From Pseudomonadota bacterium (GTDB taxonomy: Bacteria; Pseudomonadota; Gammaproteobacteria; Steroidobacterales; Woeseiaceae): DNA of 64,000 nucleotides. Where the stretch lies: positions 1 to 64,000 of the forward strand of contig JACZTO010000005.1 in NCBI GenBank assembly GCA_022573655.1, given 5' to 3'. The notes beneath the pieces are model-generated. The model made no database searches and was not told where the DNA came from. It worked only from the letters and a program-made list of their open reading frames with translations. The translations under genes and the position numbers were made by a program. Positions 9,296 through 17,540 of this stretch are shown here, piece after piece. Numbering within the stretch: position 1 is the stretch's first letter; each line of letters begins with the position of its first letter.

Positions 9296-10149
9296 CGTTG
9301 ATATACGATGAGGTCATGGCGACAACAGTCGTCGATCTGCCATTAAGTTATTCAGACACGGAGTCCATCCTCTATGCGCTGAGCGTAGGCCTGGGTCGCC
9401 ACCCTCTGGGCCCGAAGGAGTTGCCTTACGTGTACGAGCACGGCACGCCATTGCGAACGGTGCCGACGTTTGCGTCGGTGCTCGTGCCAGACATGTTCCC
9501 TCCCGACCTTGGCTGGGACTTCAGCCAGGTATTGCATTCAGAGCAGCGCATGCACTTGTATCGGCCGTTGCCAGCCGCTGCAGACCTGCTCATCAACAAA
9601 CGTATCGTCGGCGCGTTCGACTGGGGACCGCGCAATGGCGCGGTGATCCTGTTTGAGGCCGAGGGCAGGCTTGCCAGCGATGACACGGTACTGTTTACAT
9701 TGGGCAGTACCGTGATGGCCAGGGGAGACGGTGGATTCGGTGGCCCTATGGGCAAAGGGCCCAAACCACACCGCGCGCCACGCCGCGAACCTGATTTGAG
9801 TTGTGATTTTGAGACGCGCAAGGATCAGGCGTTGCTGTTCCGCCTGACGGGAGATCGCAATCCATTACACGTCGATTCCGCGTTAGCCGCGAAAGCCGGC
9901 TTTGCGGCGCCGATTCTTCACGGCATGTGCACCTACGGCATCGCCTGCCACGCCATTCTCAAGACGATCTGTGACTACGATTACACGCTAATCGCAGGCT
10001 TTGAGGCGCGCTTCTCAGCACCGGTTCTGCCCGGCGACACGATTAGGACCGATATGTGGCAGGACGGAAATGTTATCTCGTTCCGTTGCACAGTGAAGGG
10101 CCGCAATAGCGTGGTTCTGCGCAACGGCAAATGTACGCTGACGGTCTGA
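9292..10149 (+). CDS. MaoC family dehydratase / (R)-specific enoyl-CoA hydratase
   Basis: A 285-residue double-hotdog enoyl-CoA hydratase. The C-terminal half carries the hydratase-2 motif: GDRNPLHVDSALAAKAGF with the catalytic Asp and His, followed by ILHGMCTYG. The N-terminal half is the degenerate hotdog that shapes the acyl pocket, as in peroxisomal hydratase 2. It interconverts trans-2-enoyl-CoA and (R)-3-hydroxyacyl-CoA. Its start overlaps the previous stop in an ATGA, so it is translationally coupled to the phosphotransferase gene. Confidence 0.87.
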   Translation: MTLIYDEVMATTVVDLPLSYSDTESILYALSVGLGRHPLGPKELPYVYEHGTPLRTVPTFASVLVPDMFPPDLGWDFSQVLHSEQRMHLYRPLPAAADLLINKRIVGAFDWGPRNGAVILFEAEGRLASDDTVLFTLGSTVMARGDGGFGGPMGKGPKPHRAPRREPDLSCDFETRKDQALLFRLTGDRNPLHVDSALAAKAGFAAPILHGMCTYGIACHAILKTICDYDYTLIAGFEARFSAPVLPGDTIRTDMWQDGNVISFRCTVKGRNSVVLRNGKCTLTV

Positions 10150-10164
10150 TCCAGGGATGCTTTC

Positions 10165-10956
10165 GTGACTGATCGAATAATCGTCAGTGTCGACGCGCAC
10201 GTGGCTGAGGTGATGCTGAATCGCGCCGAAAAACACAACGCGCTTGATATGCGGATGTTTGCAGCTCTGGGCGAAGCTGCCGACCAGGTGGCAGCGGACG
10301 CCAACATTCGGGCCGTCGTTCTGTGCGGTGCTGGCGCAAATTTCTGCGCAGGTATCGATCTCGATGTTCTTTCCGATACCGATACCGATTTTGGCGCAGC
10401 GCTGCGTTCGCCGATAGCGCCCTCAGCCGCAAATGTATTCCAGCGTGCCGCGTATGCCTGGCGCGAGTTGCCGGTGCCCGTCATATGCGCTGTCACGGGC
10501 GTCACGTTTGGCGGCGGCCTGCAAATCGCGCTGGGCGCGGATATTCGCTACGCGGCTCCCGATGCGCAGATGTCAATAATGGAATCGAAATGGGGCCTGA
10601 TCCCGGACATGGCCATTAGCACGACACTGAGGCATTTGGTGACGCCGGATTGTGCCAAGGAATTGGCCTGGTCAGGTCGTGTATTCAGTGCGGACGAGGC
10701 GCTGGCAATGGGTATTGTCACTGCGATTGCGGATGATCCTCTGGCAAAGGCGCGCAGTTTTGCGCGGGATTGTGCGCAAAAGTCGCCGCAGGCGATACGT
10801 GGCGTGAAAGCACTGATCAATGGGGCATGGCAATTGTCGGAGGCCGCGGCGCTGGCGCTGGAGGCAGAGCTCCAGGGTGGCATAATCGGTAGCGAAAACC
10901 AGCTTGAGGCAGTGCGCGCTAACCTCGCTAAAAGGAAACCTGAGTTCAAAGACTGA
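10165..10956 (+). CDS. Crotonase/enoyl-CoA hydratase family protein
   Basis: A 263-residue crotonase-fold enzyme starting at GTG 10165 after a CAGGGA ribosome site. The oxyanion-hole segments are visible in ANFCAGIDL and TGVTFGGGLQIALGADIRYA, and the active-site segment ESKWGLIPDMA has Glu and Asp at catalytic positions. The Asp resembles dienoyl-CoA isomerase (ECH1-like) enzymes more than classical hydratases, so double-bond isomerisation is a good alternative to hydration. Its TGA stop overlaps the ATG of the next gene. Confidence 0.87.
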   Translation: MTDRIIVSVDAHVAEVMLNRAEKHNALDMRMFAALGEAADQVAADANIRAVVLCGAGANFCAGIDLDVLSDTDTDFGAALRSPIAPSAANVFQRAAYAWRELPVPVICAVTGVTFGGGLQIALGADIRYAAPDAQMSIMESKWGLIPDMAISTTLRHLVTPDCAKELAWSGRVFSADEALAMGIVTAIADDPLAKARSFARDCAQKSPQAIRGVKALINGAWQLSEAAALALEAELQGGIIGSENQLEAVRANLAKRKPEFKD

Positions 10957-11756
10957 TGCACGTCACGAACCAGGAATTGCATCGGAACTTTGCGACGATG
11001 CCAGCACTCCAAACAGGCAGTGATTCGAACAGAACGGTATTGGCAGTGATCAGACCTCAGACAGCCCTGTGGATAGCGCTACTTGCTTTGCTGGCGTATT
11101 CAGCCAATGCACAGCGCGCATCGGGTTTGTCGGCCGACTTTCCCGACAGGCGAACTCTCGCCGTGCAAAACAAGGTGGACGATCTGTTCGATGCGGCCAA
11201 GTTCGACCGCGCCTTTTTCATCTATCGAAATGAGCTCGTCCCGCTGGGCGACAAGTATGCGCAATACATGGTTGGCTACATGCTGCTGACAGGTCTGGGT
11301 GTGGGCGAAGACCACAGCGCGGCGTATGCCTGGTATCGGCTGGCCGCGGAACGCGATACGCCGGAATTTGTGGCCGTTCGCAACCGGCTGCAGCGCAGCC
11401 TGATCGATGATGAAATCCAGCGAGCGAATGCCATATATGCAGAACTGCGGCGCGAATATTGTGATCTGGCGGTATTGCTGGGGTCCATCAAAAAAAATCA
11501 ACGAGAATTGCAGCCGAGAACCGGCTCACGTCTGAAAAACACCAGTAGCCCGATGACCGTCATTGAAACACGCGGCACCGGTGTTACCAGTACAGGATCT
11601 GGTTACTACGGTCGCATCAATCGTCGCTTGCTGGCTCGTGTGCAGCTGTTACTGGAAACGGGTCAATTTCCCGAACTGGGCAGCGACCCGGAAAAAATTG
11701 ACCTGGACGACCTCGAACGCCTGGTCAAAGAGAAAGTCGCCGCGTATCCTGATTGA
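10956..11756 (+). CDS. Sel1-like repeat protein, predicted secreted
   Basis: A 266-residue protein with one clear Sel1-type repeat (YMVGYMLLTGLGVGEDHSAA followed by YAWYRLAAE, about residues 109-137). A hydrophobic segment ALWIALLALLAYSANA around residues 37-52 ends in a signal-peptidase-like site, so the mature protein is probably periplasmic and the true start may be an internal codon downstream of 10956. The rest is predicted helical. It sits between the crotonase and IcmF genes without an obvious catalytic role, perhaps as a scaffold. The call is a domain recognition only. Confidence 0.65.
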   Translation: MHVTNQELHRNFATMPALQTGSDSNRTVLAVIRPQTALWIALLALLAYSANAQRASGLSADFPDRRTLAVQNKVDDLFDAAKFDRAFFIYRNELVPLGDKYAQYMVGYMLLTGLGVGEDHSAAYAWYRLAAERDTPEFVAVRNRLQRSLIDDEIQRANAIYAELRREYCDLAVLLGSIKKNQRELQPRTGSRLKNTSSPMTVIETRGTGVTSTGSGYYGRINRRLLARVQLLLETGQFPELGSDPEKIDLDDLERLVKEKVAAYPD

Positions 11757-11809
11757 GGCGCGCAGTCATTGTCTTGATTTGCCTCCTGAAACTACTACAA
11801 GTAAGGTAC

Positions 11810-11838
11810 TTGAGTTCTGCGTAGTTCTGCACTAATTT
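11810..11838 (+). promoter_or_regulatory. Candidate sigma-70 promoter for icmF
   Basis: TTGAGT (11810-11815) and TAATTT (11833-11838) are separated by 17 bases in the 138-base gap before icmF. The gap also holds a 7-bp inverted repeat (AAATCAG/CTGATTT) between this promoter and the AAAGGA ribosome site. Consensus match is moderate. Confidence 0.33.
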
Positions 11839-11894
11839 AGTCGAAATCAGAATCCTGCTTTAATCAAATTCCTGATTTTAAAGGACTTTTCTCA

Positions 11895-14800
11895 ATGAAT
11901 ACCGCGGCCAGCGACCTGCCAGGCGCGTCGAGCAAGGCTCGCGCCGCGCCACTGCGTTTTATTACCGCTGCTTCTCTGTTCGATGGCCATGATGCGGCGA
12001 TCAATATCATGCGGAGACTGATCCAGGCGCAGGGTGCCGAGGTCATTCATCTCGGTCACAATCGTAGCGTCGATGATATTGTACGCGCCGCCGTCCAGGA
12101 GGACGCAGACGGTATCGCCATCAGTTCTTATCAGGGTGGCCATAACGAATTTTTTCGCTACATGATCGACAAATTGAAGGAGCTCGGCGCCGGACACATC
12201 AAGGTGTTCGGCGGCGGCGGCGGCACCATAACGCCGGACGAAATCAAGGGGCTAATGGAGTACGGCGTCGAGCGGATCTACCATCCGCACGATGGCATGA
12301 AACTGGGGCTCGAAGCGATGATTCGCGACCTGGTGGAGCGCACGGCTGCGCAGCGTCGGGCGTCAATTGTCCCGGGTGCAGTCGTTAGTGATGACGTGAC
12401 TCACATAGCAGCAACCATATCTGCAATCGAGGAAGGCGTTTTTAGCGAAGCGCAACTGGGCAAATTGCGCAAGCAATGGCAGGTGCAGGCAGGACGGGTG
12501 CCGGTTATCGGCATTACGGGAACCGGCGGTGCCGGCAAGAGCAGCGTAACCGATGAAATCCTGAATCGATTCCTGGCGTGCTTTCCGGACATGCGCATTG
12601 CGGTGCTGGCTGTCGACCCGACCCGACGGCGGACTGGCGGGGCATTGCTCGGCGATCGTATTCGCATGAATTCGCTGCGTTCGGAGCGCATCTACATGCG
12701 CTCTATCGCGACGCGGCGGCAGCATCTCGCGACAAGCGAGATGCTGGGTGATCACATTGCGTATCTCAAATCGCTGGGATTCGATCTCGTTATCGTCGAA
12801 ACGGCGGGCATTGGGCAAAGCGACAGCGAAATCGTCGACATGGTTGATTTTTCGGTTTACGTCATGACAAGCGAGTACGGCGCGGCGAGCCAGCTTGAGA
12901 AAATCGACATGATCGATTTTGCCGATCTAATCGTCCTGAACAAATACGACAAGCGTGGTGCGGAAGATGCACTACGTGATGTGCGCAAACAGTGGCAACG
13001 CAATCATGTGGCGTTTAATGTAGCCGCCGACGATATCCCTGTGTTTCCGACCATCGCGAGTCAGTTCAACGATCCGGGCATCAGCTGGATGTTCAAGGAA
13101 CTTTGCAGATTACTCGTGGCAAAGGTCGAACTGAAAGCAGAACAATGGCTGCCGGACATCGATACCAGCAACAAGGAGCCGCGATCGACCGCGATTATTC
13201 CCGGTGCGCGCATTCGCTATCTTGCTGAGATCGCAGAACAAGGCCGTGATATCAATCACGACGTCGATACGCAGTCGGACATCGCGAGCCGCGCGCAGCA
13301 CATTTACGAGTCGCTAAAATTGCTTGAGGATCCAGCCTTGCCGGGTGAACTCGAGTTATACAAGAGTGACGATCTGTGCGACGACGACAGGACTTTGCAA
13401 GTTCTGCGACAACGCTACCAGGAAGCGATATCCGATTTATCGCCAGAGTCGATTCAGTTGCTGCGGGAGTGGCCGTCGCGCAAAGCCGGGGTGAAGTCGG
13501 ATCAGTACACTTACACGGTGCGCGGGCGGCAGATCACGGGCAATAACTACCGCGAAAGTCTGAGCCACCAGAAAATTCCAAAGATAGCGGCGCCGGACTA
13601 CAAGGACTGGGGTGAGTTGCTGAGCTTCTTGAGCAAGGAAAACCTCCCGGGCGCGTATCCATACACGGGCGGTGTATACCCGTATCGACGTCACGGTGAA
13701 GACCCTACGCGCATGTTCGCGGGCGAAGGCACACCTGAAAGAACGAACCGGCGATTCCATTACCTGTCGCAAGGTCAGCCGACAGCACGACTTTCGACTG
13801 CGTTCGATTCTGTAACCTTGTATGGCGAAGACCCACACGAGCGCCCTGATATTTACGGCAAGGTTGGCAACTCTGGCGTGTCGATCGCGACCGTCGATGA
13901 TATGAAGAAACTGTATTCAGGTTTTGATCTGTGCGACCCAACGACATCGGTCTCCATGACCATAAACGGACCAGCGCCGATGATGCTCGCGTTTTTCATG
14001 AACACGGCTGTGGATCAGCAAATTGAAAAACATCTGCGTGAAACGGGCGCCTGGGACGAGGCAAAAACGACGATCGATGCGTATTTCAAAGGGCGCATGC
14101 AACCCGAATACGAAGGCGATTTACCTCCTGGCAATGATGGCCTGGGGCTGGCTCTGCTCGGGATATCGGGTGACAAGGTCGTTGCCCCGCAAGTTTATGC
14201 ACGCATCAAGAACGATACACTCGCCATCGTGCGCGGCACGGTTCAGGCGGACATTCTGAAAGAGGACCAGGCGCAGAATACTTGTATATTCTCGACCGAA
14301 TTCGCCATGAAGATGATGGGTGATATGCAGCAGTACTTTATCGAAAACAAGATACGCAACTACTACAGTATTTCGATCAGTGGCTACCACATCGCCGAAG
14401 CTGGTGCGAACCCGATCAGCCAGTTGGCGTTCACCCTGTCGAACGGCTTCACGATCGTCGAGTACTATCTCGCGCGCGGCATGAATATTGATGACTTCGC
14501 GCCGAACCTGAGCTTTTTCTTCTCGAACGGCATGGATCCCGAATACCCGGTTATCGGCCGCGTGGCACGGCGCATTTGGGCACGCGCCATGCGGGAGCGT
14601 TACGGCGCCAGTGCACGATCACAGATGCTCAAGTACCACGTACAGACATCGGGCCGCAGCCTGCACGCACAGGAAATCAGTTTTAATGATATCCGCACGA
14701 CGCTGCAGGCGCTTTATGCCATGTTCGACAACTGCAACAGCCTGCATACCAATGCGTTTGACGAAGCGATCACCACGCCGACCGAACAATCGGTGCGACG

Positions 14801-15335
14801 GGCGGTCGCAATTCAGCTGGTTATTTCACGCGAACTGGGCCTTTATTATTGTGAAAATCCGTGGCAGGGCTCATTCATTATCGACGAACTGACTGACCTG
14901 GTCGAAGAGGCGGTATACCAGGAATTTGAGCGCATTTCCGAACGCGGCGGTGTATTGGGCGCCATGGATACGATGTATCAACGCGGAAAAATTCAGGAAG
15001 AGAGTCTCTATTACGAAAGCCAGAAACACGACGGTTCGTTGCCATTGGTGGGCGTGAACATGTTCCTGCCGAAGGAAGGGCAGGAGGATGAGGTGCATCA
15101 CCTCGAATTGATACGTTCTTCAGAGACGGAAAAGCAGGATCAGATCAGCCATGTGCGCGCATTTCAGAGTGCTCACGCGGACGAAAGCAGCGCAGCACTT
15201 GCCAGGTTGCAAGCGAGCGCCAGAGAACGCGACAACGTGTTCGCCGAGTTGATGGAGACCGTCAAAACCAACTCCCTCGGGCAGATTTCCGCCGCGCTAT
15301 ACGATGTTGGCGGCGAATACCGGCGTAACATGTAG
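11895..15335 (+). CDS. icmF: Fused isobutyryl-CoA mutase / G-protein chaperone IcmF
   Basis: A 1146-residue adenosylcobalamin enzyme that interconverts isobutyryl-CoA and n-butyryl-CoA. Domains in order are a B12-binding domain (about residues 15-150, with [14 protein letters not shown] holding the cobalt-ligand His region), a MeaB-like GTPase (about 205-450, P-loop GTGGAGKSS and NKYD) and a TIM-barrel mutase domain (about 560 to the end). This B12-GTPase-mutase order is specific to IcmF; methylmalonyl-CoA mutase has its B12 domain at the C terminus and no internal GTPase. The segment [15 protein letters not shown] also fits the IcmF type. The built-in GTPase gates cofactor loading and repair. 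The flanking crotonase and acyl-CoA dehydrogenase would handle the butyryl-CoA product. Confidence 0.95.
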   Translation: MNTAASDLPGASSKARAAPLRFITAASLFDGHDAAINIMRRLIQAQGAEVIHLGHNRSVDDIVRAAVQEDADGIAISSYQGGHNEFFRYMIDKLKELGAGHIKVFGGGGGTITPDEIKGLMEYGVERIYHPHDGMKLGLEAMIRDLVERTAAQRRASIVPGAVVSDDVTHIAATISAIEEGVFSEAQLGKLRKQWQVQAGRVPVIGITGTGGAGKSSVTDEILNRFLACFPDMRIAVLAVDPTRRRTGGALLGDRIRMNSLRSERIYMRSIATRRQHLATSEMLGDHIAYLKSLGFDLVIVETAGIGQSDSEIVDMVDFSVYVMTSEYGAASQLEKIDMIDFADLIVLNKYDKRGAEDALRDVRKQWQRNHVAFNVAADDIPVFPTIASQFNDPGISWMFKELCRLLVAKVELKAEQWLPDIDTSNKEPRSTAIIPGARIRYLAEIAEQGRDINHDVDTQSDIASRAQHIYESLKLLEDPALPGELELYKSDDLCDDDRTLQVLRQRYQEAISDLSPESIQLLREWPSRKAGVKSDQYTYTVRGRQITGNNYRESLSHQKIPKIAAPDYKDWGELLSFLSKENLPGAYPYTGGVYPYRRHGEDPTRMFAGEGTPERTNRRFHYLSQGQPTARLSTAFDSVTLYGEDPHERPDIYGKVGNSGVSIATVDDMKKLYSGFDLCDPTTSVSMTINGPAPMMLAFFMNTAVDQQIEKHLRETGAWDEAKTTIDAYFKGRMQPEYEGDLPPGNDGLGLALLGISGDKVVAPQVYARIKNDTLAIVRGTVQADILKEDQAQNTCIFSTEFAMKMMGDMQQYFIENKIRNYYSISISGYHIAEAGANPISQLAFTLSNGFTIVEYYLARGMNIDDFAPNLSFFFSNGMDPEYPVIGRVARRIWARAMRERYGASARSQMLKYHVQTSGRSLHAQEISFNDIRTTLQALYAMFDNCNSLHTNAFDEAITTPTEQSVRRAVAIQLVISRELGLYYCENPWQGSFIIDELTDLVEEAVYQEFERISERGGVLGAMDTMYQRGKIQEESLYYESQKHDGSLPLVGVNMFLPKEGQEDEVHHLELIRSSETEKQDQISHVRAFQSAHADESSAALARLQASARERDNVFAELMETVKTNSLGQISAALYDVGGEYRRNM

Positions 15336-15344
15336 GGGCGTTAA

Positions 15345-16121
15345 ATGGGCGATACGGTCAATTACGAACAGCAGGATGGAGTCGCGATAATCGCGCTGAA
15401 TCGACCGGATTCGCTGAACGGTTTTACGCCCGAACTCTGTGACGACCTGTTACAAGCATTCCAAAGAGCAGAACAAGACACATCTGTTCGCGTCATCGTG
15501 TTCACGGGGGAAGGTCGCGCTTTCAGTGCCGGAGCCGACCTGAAACAGGGCCTCGAAGGTGAGCGCACCATTCAGGAAAAGTTGCAGTGTGAATATCGCC
15601 CTGTGCTGGAGGCGATTGCACAAATTCCAAAACCGGTCATCGCCGCTGTGCCGGGGTTTGCAGCAGGCATCGGCTTGTCCTTTGCGCTGCACGCCGATCT
15701 CCTGATCATGGCAGAGGACGCTTTTCTGTTATCGCCATTTACGACAATTTCGCTGGTGCCCGACGGTGGCGCGAATTGGCTGTTGATCAAGCAACTCGGT
15801 TACCACCGGGCCTATCAGTTAAGTATTGAGTCAGAGAGAATCGGTGCGGTTCGTTGCCTGGAACTCGGAATCGCGAACAAAGTTGTTGCGGCCGACGACT
15901 TGCGCGATGCGGCGATTTCCTGGGGGCTGGAGCTTTGCAGACGTGCACCGTTGTCACTCGCTGCGACCAAGAAAGTCATGCGTCATGCGATGGACAACGA
16001 TTGGGCCAGTTGTTTCGATATGGAAGCAGAGGTGCAGGAACAGTTGCGTGCTTCAAACGACGCAAAAGAGGGCGTAACTGCTTTTTTTGAAAAACGTGAC
16101 GCCAACTTCAAAGGCGATTAA
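15345..16121 (+). CDS. Enoyl-CoA hydratase/isomerase family protein
   Basis: A 258-residue crotonase. Oxyanion-hole segments are GRAFSAGADLKQG and VPGFAAGIGLSFALHADLLI; the active-site region reads TTISLVPDGGANWLL, where an Asp stands near the position of the second catalytic residue, a pattern seen in PaaG-type isomerases as well as some hydratases. It starts nine bases after icmF and is followed by an acyl-CoA dehydrogenase, consistent with beta-oxidation of the mutase product or a related short acyl-CoA. Confidence 0.87.
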   Translation: MGDTVNYEQQDGVAIIALNRPDSLNGFTPELCDDLLQAFQRAEQDTSVRVIVFTGEGRAFSAGADLKQGLEGERTIQEKLQCEYRPVLEAIAQIPKPVIAAVPGFAAGIGLSFALHADLLIMAEDAFLLSPFTTISLVPDGGANWLLIKQLGYHRAYQLSIESERIGAVRCLELGIANKVVAADDLRDAAISWGLELCRRAPLSLAATKKVMRHAMDNDWASCFDMEAEVQEQLRASNDAKEGVTAFFEKRDANFKGD

Positions 16122-16166
16122 GGCGACTGGTGAGTGCGTCGTCGGTAAGAATCTCGGTGCAGGACA

Positions 16167-17333
16167 ATGGACAGAAATATATTTAACGACGAACACGCGA
16201 TGTTTCGTGATGCCGCGCGTAATTTCTTCAAAAACGAAATCGGACCGCACAGTGATCGCTGGCATGCGCAAGGGATTGTCGATCGTGAGGCATTTCTGCA
16301 AGCCGGCGAGCAGGGCATGCTGCTTATGTGGGCGGATGAAAAGTACGGCGGAGCCGGCGTAGCCGATTTTCGTTACGAGCAAATCCTGATCGAGGAAATG
16401 GCACATTACGGTGATGCGGGCTTCTACATGACCCTGCATAGTCGGCTGGTGGGGCCCTATATCGGTGAACTCGGAACAGAAGAGCAAAAACAGCGCTGGC
16501 TGCCCAAATGCATATCCGGCGAACATATCCTGGCCATTGCGATCACTGAGCCTGGTGCGGGCAGCGATGTTTCGGCTATTCGTACAAGAGCGGAAGACAA
16601 GGGCGACCATTTTCTGCTCAATGGCTCCAAGACATTTATCTCAAACGGTATCAATGCCGACCTTGTCGTCGTCGTCGCCAGAACCAACCCGGAGGCGCAA
16701 CGCGGCCTTAGTTTATTTGTCGTTGAGCGCGGTATGGAAGGATTCGAGCGCGGCAAGAATCTCAAGAAGATGGGCTTGAGAAGCCAGGACACGGCCGAAT
16801 TATTTTTCGACAACGTAAAACTTCCGAAAGAAAATCTGCTGGGCGAACTCAATCGTGGCTTCTATCATCTAATGCACTTTCTGGTTGAGGAAAGGCTGCT
16901 TGGATCGATTGGATACATTGCCAATTCGGAAGCGGCTTTCAATGCGACGATGGAGTATGTTAACGAACGCAGGGCGTTTGGAAAAACAATCGCAGAGTTT
17001 CAGCATACACGCTTCGAGATGGCCGACATGAGGACCGAGATCGACGTCGCGCAAGTGTTCATTGATCGCTGCGTCATGGAACACAACGCAGGCAAGCTGA
17101 CCGCAGAGGATGCGGCAAAGGCCAAACTCTTCTGCAGTGAGGTCGAGGACAGGGTGACCGATCAATGCGTACAACTGCATGGTGGCAACGGTTACATGGA
17201 GGAGTATAAGGTTTGCCGCATGTTTACCAATGCGCGGGTGTCGCGAATTTTTGCCGGCAGCTCAGAGATCATGCGCGAGATAATCGCGCGTTCGATGGGC
17301 CTTGATCCACGCAAAAAGTTAGGGGGACAGTGA
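16167..17333 (+). CDS. Acyl-CoA dehydrogenase
   Basis: A 388-residue FAD-dependent acyl-CoA dehydrogenase. FAD-site segments AITEPGAGSDVSAIR and FISNGINADL are intact. The C-terminal IFAGSSEIM lacks the glutamate used by short- and medium-chain enzymes, and a glutamate in LVEERLLGSIGYI takes the position used by long-chain and isovaleryl enzymes. Substrate is not certain; context suggests a short or branched acyl-CoA. The final codons and the TGA at 17331-17333 lie inside the first arm of a 25-bp inverted repeat, so the C-terminal few residues may have been set by that repeat. Confidence 0.9.
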   Translation: MDRNIFNDEHAMFRDAARNFFKNEIGPHSDRWHAQGIVDREAFLQAGEQGMLLMWADEKYGGAGVADFRYEQILIEEMAHYGDAGFYMTLHSRLVGPYIGELGTEEQKQRWLPKCISGEHILAIAITEPGAGSDVSAIRTRAEDKGDHFLLNGSKTFISNGINADLVVVVARTNPEAQRGLSLFVVERGMEGFERGKNLKKMGLRSQDTAELFFDNVKLPKENLLGELNRGFYHLMHFLVEERLLGSIGYIANSEAAFNATMEYVNERRAFGKTIAEFQHTRFEMADMRTEIDVAQVFIDRCVMEHNAGKLTAEDAAKAKLFCSEVEDRVTDQCVQLHGGNGYMEEYKVCRMFTNARVSRIFAGSSEIMREIIARSMGLDPRKKLGGQ

Positions 17334-17412
17334 CCCTAACTGAGAGATCAGTAATTTCTGTACAGACAGTTAGGGTCACTGTCCCCCTAACTAGGGTCAC
17401 TGTCCCCTCACT
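17317..17412. repeat. Perfect 25-bp inverted repeat plus a degenerate third copy (REP-like)
   Basis: Arm one occupies 17317-17341 and arm two 17368-17392; they are exact reverse complements, each beginning AGTTAGGG and ending CCCTAACT, with 26 bases between. A third, imperfect copy of the second arm (AGGGTCACTGTCCCC core) follows at 17393-17412. The element covers the last codons of the acyl-CoA dehydrogenase gene and ends just before the thiamine-operon promoter. The structure resembles REP/BIME-type elements and would also form a long hairpin in the dehydrogenase mRNA, able to stop or protect it. Confidence 0.8.
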
Positions 17413-17423
17413 AGAGGTATACT
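17394..17423 (+). promoter_or_regulatory. Candidate promoter of the thiamine operon
   Basis: A good -10 element TATACT lies at 17418-17423. The -35 region falls in the degenerate third repeat copy (GGGTCA, weak match). Predicted transcription start is near 17430, just before the TPP riboswitch begins, which supports the assignment. Confidence 0.45.
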
Positions 17424-17433
17424 GGCCATTAAT

Positions 17434-17535
17434 CACAGGGGTGGTCATTGCGACCTGAGACCCGCTGATCGACCAGGTGGTCTGGCACGACGGGAACCCT
17501 TAGAACCTGATCCGGGTAATGCCGGCGTAGGGAGG
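17434..17535 (+). ncRNA. TPP riboswitch (THI box)
   Basis: All conserved parts of the thiamine pyrophosphate aptamer are present in order: GGGGTG with a GGTC/GACC helix, CTGAGA at 17455-17460, a variable P3a hairpin, AACCTGATCCGGGTAATGCC in the second half and the closing GCGTAGGGAGG. A short CAC/GTG pairing closes P1. The 3' strand GGGAGG doubles as the Shine-Dalgarno sequence, five to six bases before the GTG start of the TonB receptor, so ligand binding should hide the ribosome site (translational repression). It directly predicts that the four downstream genes serve thiamine acquisition. Confidence 0.95.
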
Positions 17536-17540
17536 GTGTC

